A DNA stretch of 64,000 nucleotides from Bacteroidota bacterium. Its GTDB lineage: Bacteria > Bacteroidota > Bacteroidia > Chitinophagales > Chitinophagaceae. Shown here piece after piece: positions 47,380 through 57,420 of this stretch (the stretch's first letter is position 1; every line of letters starts with the position of its first letter). The stretch is taken from contig JABDDT010000002.1 of assembly GCA_013287475.1 (NCBI GenBank), positions 1-64,000 of the forward strand. Direction: 5' to 3'. Both the position numbers and the translations under genes were made by a program. The notes beneath the pieces were generated by a model. The model searched no databases and was not told the DNA's origin. It saw only the letters and a program-made list of their open reading frames with translations.

Positions 47380-48048
47380 ATGCCTATGCAGACTTTTCCG
47401 CGCGCGCTTATATTTGATCTCAATGGTACGATGATCAATGATATGGAATTTCATTTGAGGGCCTGGAGCGAAATACTTAATAACGATCTGAAAGCGGGAC
47501 TTAGCCCGGAACAGGTAAAAAGTCAGATGTATGGTAAAAACTCGGAATTACTGGATCGTGTTTTTGGGAAGGGGAAATTTTCTGAAGATGAAATGGAATA
47601 TTGGTCGCGCGAAAAGGAAAAAAGATATCAGAAAGCCTATCTGCCCTATCTCCGGTTGATAAAGGGTCTCCCGGAACTCCTGGATAAAGCCTGGGAGAAA
47701 AAAATTCCCATGGCCATTGGTTCGGCGGCCATACCTTTTAATATAGATTTTGTACTGGATAATCTGAATATAAGAAAATATTTCAGTGCGATTGTAAGTG
47801 CTGAAGATGTTGTGATCAGTAAACCTGATCCAGAAACTTTTTTAAAGACTGCTGCATTATTACATATAGAACCATCCGGCTGTCTGGTATTCGAAGACGC
47901 GCCGAAAGGCGTTGAAGCTGCAGTGCGTGCGGGAATGAAATCTGTCGTGCTAACGACTATGCATAACCGCAATGATTTTCCCTTCCCGGAAAATATCCTG
48001 GCATTCATAAAAGATTATACTGACCCTTTTATTGATTCTTTATTCTGA
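47380..48048 (+). CDS. HAD superfamily hydrolase, beta-phosphoglucomutase-like
   Basis: LIFDLNGTMINDMEFHLRAW; KPDPETFLKTA; VFEDAPKGVEAAVRAGMKSV. Confidence 0.9.
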   Translation: MPMQTFPRALIFDLNGTMINDMEFHLRAWSEILNNDLKAGLSPEQVKSQMYGKNSELLDRVFGKGKFSEDEMEYWSREKEKRYQKAYLPYLRLIKGLPELLDKAWEKKIPMAIGSAAIPFNIDFVLDNLNIRKYFSAIVSAEDVVISKPDPETFLKTAALLHIEPSGCLVFEDAPKGVEAAVRAGMKSVVLTTMHNRNDFPFPENILAFIKDYTDPFIDSLF

Positions 48049-48175
48049 AAAACCTTTTCAGGAAAAATTATCCCAAATTCGGAAGAAAATAACACCTGCC
48101 AATCTGCAAAACATTCAGTTTCAGATCCTCCCGTTTTGGTATGGCGATTGAAATATTCAGTCAAACTTACCAAAC

Positions 48176-48646
48176 ATGATACAGGATATACCATTAGCAT
48201 TTTTAAGTGAAAAGATAAAGGAACTTGAAAATGCATTATTTATGTCTGAATCAAATGCACTGGTTAATTTACCTACACATATTGCACGTATTACTGAAGT
48301 AGATGGAGAAGGAAATATTTGGTTCATTATTCCAAGGCCTACACAAATTATTGAGTCTTTTTCAAGGGAAATGCCTGCGAAACTGGACTTCTTTAAAAAA
48401 GGAAAAGATTTCTTTCTTAAAATAACCGGAGTTGCTACTATAATATGGTCACTGGAAGAATTGACCTGTGCCAAGCTTAAAATGCAATTATCTGGTTCTT
48501 TTGAAAAAAATAATGTGGTTGCTGTTAAAGTGAGGGTAGAAGGATCTGAATATGTGGAGAAGACGCCGAAGCCCAGCTCTAACCCCCTTTTAAATGTTGG
48601 AAGCCAGGTTTATAACTGGTTACTGAATCCACTTTTTAACGCTTAA
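48176..48646 (+). CDS. Pyridoxamine 5'-phosphate oxidase-like / general stress FMN-binding split barrel protein
   Basis: ARITEVDGEGNIWFIIPRP; split-barrel-like length and pattern. Confidence 0.6.
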   Translation: MIQDIPLAFLSEKIKELENALFMSESNALVNLPTHIARITEVDGEGNIWFIIPRPTQIIESFSREMPAKLDFFKKGKDFFLKITGVATIIWSLEELTCAKLKMQLSGSFEKNNVVAVKVRVEGSEYVEKTPKPSSNPLLNVGSQVYNWLLNPLFNA

Positions 48647-48706
48647 CGCTTAACGCTGAACGCTGAACGACAAACGAGTAATTAATAATTGATAATTAAT
48701 AATTAG
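48637..48706. repeat. Ten-heptad array, family A to family E
   Basis: TAACGCT x3, GAACGCT GAACGAC AAACGAG TAATTAA TAATTGA TAATTAA TAATTAG; the second heptad supplies the stop codon. Confidence 0.92.
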
Positions 48707-48731
48707 TAAAAAAGTACCCTTAAGCCCGAGA

Positions 48732-48774
48732 GGTCGATGGTCGATGCGAGGAGCAGACCATTGGCCATTTTTTT
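48732..48774 (+). terminator. Intrinsic terminator downstream of the split-barrel gene
   Basis: GGTCGATGGTC / GACCATTGGCC stem (two wobbles) then ATTTTTTT. Confidence 0.8.
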
Positions 48775-48806
48775 GTTGTTAATAAAGTGTATAAGATTAA
48801 ACTGGA

Positions 48807-49277
48807 TCAGGAAGAAAAATTCGCAACTGCTTCGTGGCGCACCGGGAAATTAACTGAGTTTGAAATGAAACAAAAATGATGTGCTTTGTCGTGGAGAGCA
48901 GCCGTTTTTTCTATCATCCATTCTTCTTTCACTTTGACCACCGGATGCAAAATAACCTCTGAGAATTTTCCATTGCCATCATCTGATTCAAGCATCGTTC
49001 CTGTGGCCGCATCAATATAATCCAAAACAATAATGGATGCTACCGAACAAAAATGAAGAAACCAGAGCATATGACAGGAGGAGAGAGATGCCAGAAACAT
49101 TTCCTCAGGATTGTATTTTAATTTATCACCCCGAAAGGATGGATCTGAAGAAGCTTCGAGGACAGGTTTTCCTTCTACTGAAATAGTATGTGCTCTTTCA
49201 TATCCGCGGTAACTCTCGGTGCCTTTACCTGTATTGCCGGTCCATCGGAGGTTGGTTTTGTAATAGTGTTGTTTCAT
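48807..49277 (-). CDS. OsmC family protein
   Basis: GDKLKYNPEEMFLASLSSCHMLWFLHFC. Confidence 0.9.
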   Translation of the reverse strand: MKQHYYKTNLRWTGNTGKGTESYRGYERAHTISVEGKPVLEASSDPSFRGDKLKYNPEEMFLASLSSCHMLWFLHFCSVASIIVLDYIDAATGTMLESDDGNGKFSEVILHPVVKVKEEWMIEKTAALHDKAHHFCFISNSVNFPVRHEAVANFSS

Positions 49278-49281
49278 TATT

Positions 49282-49380
49282 AATTGAGTTATGGGATATA
49301 GGATATAGGATATGGGTTATGAATTATGAGTTAAGATCAAATGCTCTCATAACTCATATCCCATAACCCATATCTCAATT
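49282..49380. repeat. Heptad inverted repeat, family C
   Basis: GAGTTATGGGATATAGG...GTTATGAATTATGAGTT vs CTCATAACTCATATCCCATAACCCATATCTCAATT. Confidence 0.87.
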
Positions 49381-50475
49381 AAGTTTTGAAGTGATAATTC
49401 CACCTCCGATAATGTCATCGCCTTCATAAAAAACGGCGCTTTGTCCGGGTGCGATACTTTTTACCGGTTCATAAAAATGCACGCGTAATTTATTTCCTTC
49501 TGCATAAATATTGCTCAACGCTCCTTTATCTTTATATCGGATTTTTGTAATTACTTCCATCCCTTCCGGAACTGTTTCGTATTTCTGCAGGTTCAGCCCG
49601 GACACCATAAGCGACCTTCCTTCGAGATCTTTTTCGTCTCCAAGTACAACGGTATTATTTTCAGGGTGAATGGCGGTAACATATACCGGTTTCCCGAATG
49701 TAATATCAAGACCCTTACGCTGGCCGATTGTATAAAATGGATAACCGCGGTGATTGCCGATAATATTTCCTCCTGCATCAACAAAATGACCTCCTTCAAC
49801 AGTAGTTTCAAGTCCGGGTATTTTCTTTTTCAGAAATCCGCGATAGTCATTGTCCGGTACAAAACAAATTTCATAACTCTCACTTTTCTTTGCCAGTTCC
49901 GGATAACCGTAATCAATGGCCATCTGACGGATTTCAGGTTTCTTATATTTTCCGAGTGGAAGCATGGTTCGGCTGAGCAGATCCTGCTGCAGTCCCCATA
50001 ACACATAGCTCTGATCTTTTTGTTCATCTACGCCTTTGCTGAGGAAAAATCGTCCATTTTCATGCTGATGTATGAATGCATAGTGACCCGTGGCGATAAA
50101 CTCGCAATCCAGTGCATCCGCTCTTTTCAGCAGGGCGCGCCATTTAATATGCGTATTGCACATGACGCAGGGATTGGGAGTACGCCCTGCGAGATATTCT
50201 TCAACAAAATTGTCGATTACGGCTGTGCCGAACTCATCCCGGATATCCAGTACAAAATGCGGAAAGCCATGCTGAACAGCTGCCATACGGGCATCATTGA
50301 AACTGTCCAGGTTACAACAACCGGTTTCTTTTTTGGATGAACCCGAGCCGGCATAGTCCCAGGTCTTCATCGTAATGCCAATCACTTCGTAACCCTGATC
50401 CTTCAGCATGAGGGCAGTGATGGTACTGTCGATACCTCCGCTCATGGCCACCAGAACCTTTCCTTTTCTGCTCAT
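49375..50475 (-). CDS. mnmA: tRNA 2-thiouridine(34) synthase
   Basis: KVLVAMSGGIDSTITALML; NPCVMCNTHIKW; start set to MSRKGKV (50475). Confidence 0.96.
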   Translation of the reverse strand: MSRKGKVLVAMSGGIDSTITALMLKDQGYEVIGITMKTWDYAGSGSSKKETGCCNLDSFNDARMAAVQHGFPHFVLDIRDEFGTAVIDNFVEEYLAGRTPNPCVMCNTHIKWRALLKRADALDCEFIATGHYAFIHQHENGRFFLSKGVDEQKDQSYVLWGLQQDLLSRTMLPLGKYKKPEIRQMAIDYGYPELAKKSESYEICFVPDNDYRGFLKKKIPGLETTVEGGHFVDAGGNIIGNHRGYPFYTIGQRKGLDITFGKPVYVTAIHPENNTVVLGDEKDLEGRSLMVSGLNLQKYETVPEGMEVITKIRYKDKGALSNIYAEGNKLRVHFYEPVKSIAPGQSAVFYEGDDIIGGGIITSKLN

Positions 50476-50579
50476 AGCGTCAAAGATACTTATTCCCTGA
50501 AAATAGTATTTTACAGGCCTCTCAAAACCTGTAAATTGCCTTATAAACAATTATTAAGTACGCAGCTAAATTTTAAGTT

Positions 50580-51008
50580 ATGATCAAAATGCAAGTCATC
50601 GGAAATCTTGGAAAAGATTGCGTGACCAATCTCGTGAATGGTAAAAATGTGATCAATTTCAATGTGGCGCATACGGAGAAATTCCGGGATGCACAGGGAA
50701 ATCAGAAAGAGAAAACAGTGTGGGTGGATTGTGCTTACTGGACGGACAGAACAGCGATCGCGCCTTATCTGAAAAAAGGAACCCAGGTATATGCAGAAGG
50801 GATACCTGATCTGCGCACATATCAGAAATCAGATGGCACCCAGGGTGTTTCACTAACGCTCCGGGTTTTATCAGTTCAATTGCTGGGAAGCCGCAATACC
50901 AATGAAACTGGAGGAAATGACAGTTATAATTCAGGTTCTTCCGGCAATACATCGGGCGTGCCTGCTACTGGAGAAATGGCCGCACCAATAGACGACCTTC
51001 CTTTTTAA
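50580..51008 (+). CDS. ssb: Single-stranded DNA-binding protein
   Basis: OB-fold MQVIGNLGKDCVTNLVNGKNVINFNVAHTEKF; acidic tail PIDDLPF. Confidence 0.94.
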   Translation: MIKMQVIGNLGKDCVTNLVNGKNVINFNVAHTEKFRDAQGNQKEKTVWVDCAYWTDRTAIAPYLKKGTQVYAEGIPDLRTYQKSDGTQGVSLTLRVLSVQLLGSRNTNETGGNDSYNSGSSGNTSGVPATGEMAAPIDDLPF

Positions 51009-51022
51009 TTACTCAAGTAATG

Positions 51023-51058
51023 AATGTCATCCCGGCTCCGCCGGGGTGACATTTTCTT
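51023..51058 (+). terminator. Intrinsic terminator downstream of ssb
   Basis: AATGTCATCCCGGC-TCC-GCCGGGGTGACATT then TTCTTTT. Confidence 0.88.
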
Positions 51059-51092
51059 TTCTTAACTTCCTGCCTCATCTTAAAAAATCCAT

Positions 51093-52496
51093 ATGAAAGG
51101 TTCTTCTTCACGTCGTCATTTTATTCAGCAGATGAGTGGCACAGCCCTGGCACTTGCTGCTGCAAATTCCACATTAGCTTTTGCTGATCAATGGCAGAAC
51201 AGGGTGGACGGATATTCAAGAAAAATTTCTCCCAATGATAAAATCCGGATTGCCACGATCGGTATGGGTATCATGGGATATAATGACACCAATACAGCTT
51301 TAAAGATTCCGGGAACCGAACTGGTTGCCGTAGCGGATTTATATACCGGAAGACTTGCAAGAGCGAAAGAATTATACGGAAATAATATTCAGGTTACTGC
51401 CGATTACAAAGAAATTCTGAACAGAAAAGATATCGATGCCGTCATTATTGCGACCGCCGATTTATGGCATGCGCGCATTTCTATCGATGCCCTGAAAGAA
51501 GGTAAGGCAGTCTATTGTGAAAAACCGATGGTGCATGAAATCAGTGAAGGACAGGGAGTGATCGAGGCCTGGGAAAAAAGCAACAAAACCATGCAGATCG
51601 GCAGTCAGCGGGCAAGCAGTCTGGGGGTTCTTAAAGCCCGCGAAGCTATAAAAAATGGTGCCATCGGTCAGTTGGCCATGGTGGTTGCGAATTTCGACAG
51701 GCAGAGTGCCCTGGGTGCCTGGGAATATACCATGCCGACCGATGCTTCAGCAGCGACTGTCGACTGGAAACGATATATCACGGGAATGAAAGATGAACCC
51801 TACGATCCGAAAAAGTTTTTCTGGTGGAGGAATTACCGTGCTTTTGGAACGGGTGTGGCAGGTGATCTTTTTGTCCATCTTTTAACGGGAATCAATGTAA
51901 TCACCAATTCAAAAGGACCTGAAAAAATATATGCATCCGGACAAACCTGTTATTGGCAGGATGGCCGCGATGTACCCGATGTGATGGCAGGCGTCATGCA
52001 ATATCCAAAAACAGCGGATCATCCGGAATTTCAGGTTATGCTTCGGGTGGATTTTATCAGCGGTAACAGTGAATCAGAAGGAACCCAGTTCATAGGATCT
52101 GAAGGTGTGCTGACGCTTGAAGGAGACGGATATTCCATTCGTCATCATAAAATGTCGAAAGCTCCGGGTATTGGTGGCTGGGATGCACTTGAAACTTATC
52201 CTAAAAAAATGCAGGATGAATTATTGAAAGCATACAATCAGAAATGGTCAGACGCTGATCAGAAAGATCAGACAGAGCCGGATACTGTTTTCAGAGCGCC
52301 GGATGATTTTAATGCAGACGTTGAACATTTCGGGCATTTCTTTGAAGGTGTGCGTAACAGAACACCTGTCATCGAAGATCCCGTATTTGGATTCAGAGCG
52401 GCAGCTCCCTGCCTCGCAGCGAATGAAAGTTATTTTCAGAATAAGATCATACGCTGGGATCCGGTGAATATGAAACTCGCAGATAAATTATTATAA
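51093..52496 (+). CDS. Gfo/Idh/MocA family oxidoreductase with Tat-like signal
   Basis: SSRRHFIQQMSGTALALAAA; IATIGMGIMGYND; YCEKPMVH. Confidence 0.88.
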   Translation: MKGSSSRRHFIQQMSGTALALAAANSTLAFADQWQNRVDGYSRKISPNDKIRIATIGMGIMGYNDTNTALKIPGTELVAVADLYTGRLARAKELYGNNIQVTADYKEILNRKDIDAVIIATADLWHARISIDALKEGKAVYCEKPMVHEISEGQGVIEAWEKSNKTMQIGSQRASSLGVLKAREAIKNGAIGQLAMVVANFDRQSALGAWEYTMPTDASAATVDWKRYITGMKDEPYDPKKFFWWRNYRAFGTGVAGDLFVHLLTGINVITNSKGPEKIYASGQTCYWQDGRDVPDVMAGVMQYPKTADHPEFQVMLRVDFISGNSESEGTQFIGSEGVLTLEGDGYSIRHHKMSKAPGIGGWDALETYPKKMQDELLKAYNQKWSDADQKDQTEPDTVFRAPDDFNADVEHFGHFFEGVRNRTPVIEDPVFGFRAAAPCLAANESYFQNKIIRWDPVNMKLADKLL

Positions 52497-52502
52497 CGAT
52501 GC

Positions 52503-53588
52503 ATGGAAAAATCTTTTGAATATGAACAGCTCTGGAGGTTTACAAAAAAAGTATTTGCAAGTATAGGTTCCGGCGAAGAACATGCGGCGCTGGCAGCAAC
52601 AGGATTGCTCCGGGCCGATTTGCGTGGAATTGATTCGCACGGCATTGCGCGGTTAACCGGGTACGTTAGATTATGGGATGCCGGTCGTGCGAATACCAGG
52701 CCTGATATTAAACTGGTACATGAAACACCATCCACCGGTGTCGTGGATGGCGATAAAGGCCTGGGACTTGTTGTAGCTCCGTTTGCAATGGATCTTGCCA
52801 TCGGCAAGGCAAAAAATGTGGGCAGCGGCTGGATCGCAGTCAGAAACTCCAATCATTTTGGAATAGCAGCACAGCATGCCATGAAAGCGCTCGATGAAGA
52901 AATGATCGGGATTGTGATGACAAATGCCAGTGCGCTTGTATCGCCTACATTTTCTATCGAGAGACTTTTAGGAACCAATCCCATTTGCGTAGCCATACCT
53001 GCAGGTAATGAACCACCTTTTGTTGCAGATATGGCAACCACAACCGCTGCGAATGGAAAACTTGAAATTCTGCAAAGGAAAAATCAGGAAGCACCGCAAG
53101 GCTGGATACAGGATAAGGAAGGGAAAATTTCTACCAATCCTCATGAGCTGAAATCTGGCGGTGCCTTATTGCCGCTGGGTGGTGACTTTGAACATGGCAG
53201 CCACAAAGGGTACGCTCTCGGCGCCATCGTGGATATTTTTTCAGGTGTATTAAGTGGTGCGAATTATGGTCCCTGGGTACCGCCTTTTCCGGCATTTATA
53301 CCGGTACCGGAAAATATGCCGGGTAAAGGTATCGGACATTTCTTTGGTGCCATGCGAATTGACGCATTCAGGGAATCATATGCATTTAAAAAAGATATGG
53401 ACCAGTGGCTTAAACGTTTTAGAAATGCGAATCCTGTGAAGGGTTTCGAGAAGGTGCTGGTTCCCGGCGATCCGGAAAGGTTCATGGAAACTGACAGAAT
53501 GAAAAATGGTATTCCTCTCATGGGCAGCGTAGTTGATGAGCTCAATAAATTGGCTGACAGATTCAAAATCCCGGCTCCGGGACTATAG
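52503..53588 (+). CDS. Malate/L-lactate dehydrogenase family (Ldh2) oxidoreductase
   Basis: LRADLRGIDSHGIARLTGYVRLW; NSNHFGIAAQHAMKAL; GSHKGYALGAIVDIFSGVLSGA. Confidence 0.93.
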   Translation: MEKSFEYEQLWRFTKKVFASIGSGEEHAALAATGLLRADLRGIDSHGIARLTGYVRLWDAGRANTRPDIKLVHETPSTGVVDGDKGLGLVVAPFAMDLAIGKAKNVGSGWIAVRNSNHFGIAAQHAMKALDEEMIGIVMTNASALVSPTFSIERLLGTNPICVAIPAGNEPPFVADMATTTAANGKLEILQRKNQEAPQGWIQDKEGKISTNPHELKSGGALLPLGGDFEHGSHKGYALGAIVDIFSGVLSGANYGPWVPPFPAFIPVPENMPGKGIGHFFGAMRIDAFRESYAFKKDMDQWLKRFRNANPVKGFEKVLVPGDPERFMETDRMKNGIPLMGSVVDELNKLADRFKIPAPGL

Positions 53589-53760
53589 CGATTATTTCCC
53601 AAAAACGCAATAATTCAGCCTTGATCTAAGTTAATACACTTACTTCTGCCAGACGTAAATGGCGAAGGAAATCCAATATAGGAATGGCATTCTCTAAATG
53701 GGAAAAACTCTTTCAAATTTGAAAGTTAATTCCCTCAGGATCAGGGTTTTTTGAATTGGT

Positions 53761-56010
53761 ATGCCAATTGGAACCCTTAAGGTGTCAAAAACCGTGTCTA
53801 TGAAAAAAGTTTACCCAAACACTGTAAAATCTTACAGTAAAAATAAAGCGGAGTCGATCGCTCAGGCGATACAGGCTTCAGGCAGGGAGACTATGCAGCT
53901 GCGTGGAATTAAGGCCGTTATACTGGCTGTTTTCATCATTCTTAATGGATTTGTGCTGCAGGCTCAGAATTGTCCTACGATCGGTACAACCGTACTGATG
54001 AACAATGAAAATACTTATTATCCGGGTACACAGGCAACTGTTGCCGCCGGTGCTACTTCAATCACTTTGGGTGCAATCGGTGCAGGTGCAAATTTTGGAA
54101 ATATACCTATTGCCACTGGTGATATCGTTTTGATAATCCAAATGCAGGGAGCACAAATAACTTTGCCAGGCTCAACAACAAGTGCGCTTTATGGAGCTAA
54201 TATGAGCGGCCAGGGAGCAGGTTTGATTACGACCAATCTGGTGGCCGGGAATATGGAATTTGCAGTAGCTACGAATGCGGTTCCTGTTGGTGGAGGTGTA
54301 TTAAATATCGCATCAGGACTTACTTATAATTATTCCTACGCACCATACGGAGCAACTGGTCAATATACTTACCAGGTAATCCGGGTGTCAACACATTTTA
54401 ATATTCAATTGGGTGCAACCATTACGACTCCATTTTGGAATGGATCAACCGGAGGAGTAACAGTAATAAGTGCTGTGAATCAACTCGACTTCAATGGTAA
54501 AACTATTAACGCATCAGGAGCTGGTTTTCGCGGAGGCGCAACGTTTAAATTACGCGGAACAACACCAGGGTTAAGTAAAAACGACTTTTATCAACCATCA
54601 TCTATTCTTGCAGATGCAAGTAAAGGTGAGGGGATTGCTGGTACGCCGAGATATGTATATTTTAATAATGCAGTTGTAGATAATGTTGTGGAAGGTTATC
54701 CCGGAGGTAGTTATTGTCGTGGTGCACCTGGGAATGCGGGTGGAGGAGCTACAGACAGTGATCCTTCAGCTAATGATCAGAATGCCGGTGGTGGTGGTGG
54801 TGGAAATGGTGGTGCGGGTGGATTGGGTGGTAATGGCTGGTTTTCTTTTGGATTCACCGGTGGCCGTGGAGGTACTGCATTTCAAACCTATACTCCTATA
54901 GTAACTTATTATGCTCCAAACCGCCTGATCATGGGTGGCGGCGGTGGCGGCGGTTCGAATAATGACGGAACTGGTATACCAGCTGGAGGTAACGCAAGCA
55001 GTGGTGCAACCGGAGGTGGGATGGTTATTATTAATTCAACAACAATTATTGGAGTTGGAATTATCAATGCAAATGGTCTAACAGGAAATAGTACCGTTCA
55101 GATCGATGGATCGGGTGGTGGCGGTGCAGGTGGTAGCATATTGATTTTTGCAAATAGCGGACAAGCCGGAATTACAGCTACTGCCAATGGCGGAAATGGC
55201 GGAAGTAATAATCCTTTAGCAGTGGGAGCAACCCAGCATGGTCCGGGGGGTGGTGGTGGCGGCGGAGTAATTTTTTCAAATGCTGCATTGAATATCGCAT
55301 CTTCTGTTAACCAGGGAACAGCCGGCATAAGTACTGGTACTTCCGGAATATCCACTTTTGGTGCGGGTGATGGATTTGTAGGTGTTCTTACACAAACATT
55401 CCCTTTTGCACAGCTTCCTCCGAAAATGCAGCTCTGTCAGTCAACTGTTCTTCCTGTAACCATTCTGGATTTCAGTGCAACCTATGTTTCTTCCAACAAT
55501 GTAAAAGTTGCATGGGCAACTACAGAAGAAATCAATGCTTCTTATTATGAAGTGGAAAGAAGTTCGGATGGTATAAACTTTATTGGAGTTACTCAAATAG
55601 ATGCCAGCAGTTCATTGGATCCGACCCATTTTTACAGCATCAATGACCAGTTGTATAATATCAATGGTAATATAATTTATTACCGTCTCCGCGTTGTAGA
55701 CAATGACGGAAAATATACTTACAGCAAAATCATTCCTGTGAAACTGGATCAGCCTGAGAATAGTTTCTCAGTGTATCCTAACCCGGTAGATAACTATGCT
55801 ATCCTGAATTTATATGCAGCCAAACCGGATAACGGTATGTTGCGATTGATTGATAATTCAGGAAGACAGATTCTTACCAAATCATTCACCATATCAAATG
55901 GTAATAACAGTATCATGGTTGATCAGCTTGGAAATCTTCCAAGAGGAATCTACATTATCCAGGTCATGGTAAATAACAACCTGTACAACCAGAAGATCAT
56001 TAAAAAATAA
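53761..56010 (+). CDS. Glycine-rich T9SS type A sorting-domain protein
   Basis: Long poly-Gly tracts; C-terminal SVYPNPVDNYAILNLYAA...RGIYIIQV...QKIIKK; start uncertain (53761 or 53800). Confidence 0.82.
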   Translation: MPIGTLKVSKTVSMKKVYPNTVKSYSKNKAESIAQAIQASGRETMQLRGIKAVILAVFIILNGFVLQAQNCPTIGTTVLMNNENTYYPGTQATVAAGATSITLGAIGAGANFGNIPIATGDIVLIIQMQGAQITLPGSTTSALYGANMSGQGAGLITTNLVAGNMEFAVATNAVPVGGGVLNIASGLTYNYSYAPYGATGQYTYQVIRVSTHFNIQLGATITTPFWNGSTGGVTVISAVNQLDFNGKTINASGAGFRGGATFKLRGTTPGLSKNDFYQPSSILADASKGEGIAGTPRYVYFNNAVVDNVVEGYPGGSYCRGAPGNAGGGATDSDPSANDQNAGGGGGGNGGAGGLGGNGWFSFGFTGGRGGTAFQTYTPIVTYYAPNRLIMGGGGGGGSNNDGTGIPAGGNASSGATGGGMVIINSTTIIGVGIINANGLTGNSTVQIDGSGGGGAGGSILIFANSGQAGITATANGGNGGSNNPLAVGATQHGPGGGGGGGVIFSNAALNIASSVNQGTAGISTGTSGISTFGAGDGFVGVLTQTFPFAQLPPKMQLCQSTVLPVTILDFSATYVSSNNVKVAWATTEEINASYYEVERSSDGINFIGVTQIDASSSLDPTHFYSINDQLYNINGNIIYYRLRVVDNDGKYTYSKIIPVKLDQPENSFSVYPNPVDNYAILNLYAAKPDNGMLRLIDNSGRQILTKSFTISNGNNSIMVDQLGNLPRGIYIIQVMVNNNLYNQKIIKK

Positions 56011-56027
56011 AGAAAAACTTTTATAGC

Positions 56028-56065
56028 AAACGCCACTGCGGTTAAAAACCATGGTGGCGTTTTCG
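56028..56065 (+). terminator. Intrinsic terminator upstream of lysC
   Basis: AAACGCCAC ... GTGGCGTTTTCG. Confidence 0.75.
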
Positions 56066-56097
56066 TTTGTATATTTGCGGTCCCAAAAATGGATCGC

Positions 56098-57420
56098 ATG
56101 AAAGTTATGAAATTCGGAGGCACTTCAGTAGGTAAACCGGAGCGTATGCATGAAGTGGCAAAACTCATTACAGCTGATCCGGAAAATAAGATCGTTGTTT
56201 TAAGTGCACTGAGTGGTACAACGAATGCACTCGTGGAAATTGGCCAGTCCGCCGCCCGCTTTGAAAGAGAGAATGCCGGTGAATTAATCAGCAAACTCAG
56301 CAATCATTATCATGATTTTGTTCAGCAGTTATTGAATTCAGAAAAAGCCCGCGAACATGCCATATCAATCATCCGTGAACATTTTGAATTCCTTCGTATC
56401 ATTCTGCGTATTTCCTTTAGTGAAGCCCTGAATAAAGATATCCTTGCCCAGGGAGAATTACTTTCAACAAAACTGTTCAGTGTTTATCTGGAGGAGCAGG
56501 GAATACAGCATGTGTTGTTGCCGGCTTTGGAATTCATGCAGATTGATGAAGAAGATGAACCCCAGCTGGAACTCATTCGTTCAAAGCTGATGGAATTACT
56601 GGCGAAATATCCGGCAAATAAAATTTTTATTACACAGGGATATATATGCAGAAATGCAAAAGGAGAAGTAGACAACCTGAAAAGAGGAGGAAGCGATTAC
56701 ACGGCATCCCTGGTGGCAGCAGCCATCCATGCAACCGTTTGTGAAATATGGACAGATATCGATGGCATGCATAATAACGATCCGAGGATTGTAAAGAAAA
56801 CCATTCCGGTTGAAGTACTGAGTTTTGATGAAGCAGCTGAACTGGCTTATTTCGGCGCTAAAATTTTACATCCGACCTGCATTTGGCCAACACAGCAACA
56901 AAATGTACCTGTTAAACTGCTCAATACGATGGCGCCGAATGCTCCGGGAACGGTGATACAGAAAACAACATCCACATCAGGCGTGAAAGCCATTGCAGCA
57001 AAAGATGGAATCATCGCCATTAATATCAAGAGCAGCCGCATGCTGCTGGCTTATGGATTTCTCAGGAAGATATTTGAAGTATTCGAAAAATATAAAACAC
57101 CCATTGATATGGTAACTACTTCCGAAGTAGCCGTATCCGTAACAATTGATAACGGCACTCAGCTGCATCATATTCTCAGGGAACTGGAGCCCTTCGGAAA
57201 TACCGAAGTGCAGCTGGACCAGACCATCGTATCCATTGTGGGAAATGAAATCGCCGAAACCAAAGATGTTCTGAATAAACTCTTCGAAGGTCTTTCCAGT
57301 ATTCCCGTTCGCATGGTGAGTTATGGTGGAAGCAAACACAATGTGTCAGTCCTCATTCCTTCTTCGTATAAAATCCTGACACTGCAGAAACTTAATCAGA
57401 AATTATTTGGACTTGAATAG
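56098..57420 (+). CDS. lysC: Aspartate kinase
   Basis: MKVMKFGGTSVGKPERM; KRGGSDYTASLVAAAI; ACT-like C-terminus; start likely 56098 or 56107 rather than 56089. Confidence 0.94.
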   Translation: MKVMKFGGTSVGKPERMHEVAKLITADPENKIVVLSALSGTTNALVEIGQSAARFERENAGELISKLSNHYHDFVQQLLNSEKAREHAISIIREHFEFLRIILRISFSEALNKDILAQGELLSTKLFSVYLEEQGIQHVLLPALEFMQIDEEDEPQLELIRSKLMELLAKYPANKIFITQGYICRNAKGEVDNLKRGGSDYTASLVAAAIHATVCEIWTDIDGMHNNDPRIVKKTIPVEVLSFDEAAELAYFGAKILHPTCIWPTQQQNVPVKLLNTMAPNAPGTVIQKTTSTSGVKAIAAKDGIIAINIKSSRMLLAYGFLRKIFEVFEKYKTPIDMVTTSEVAVSVTIDNGTQLHHILRELEPFGNTEVQLDQTIVSIVGNEIAETKDVLNKLFEGLSSIPVRMVSYGGSKHNVSVLIPSSYKILTLQKLNQKLFGLE

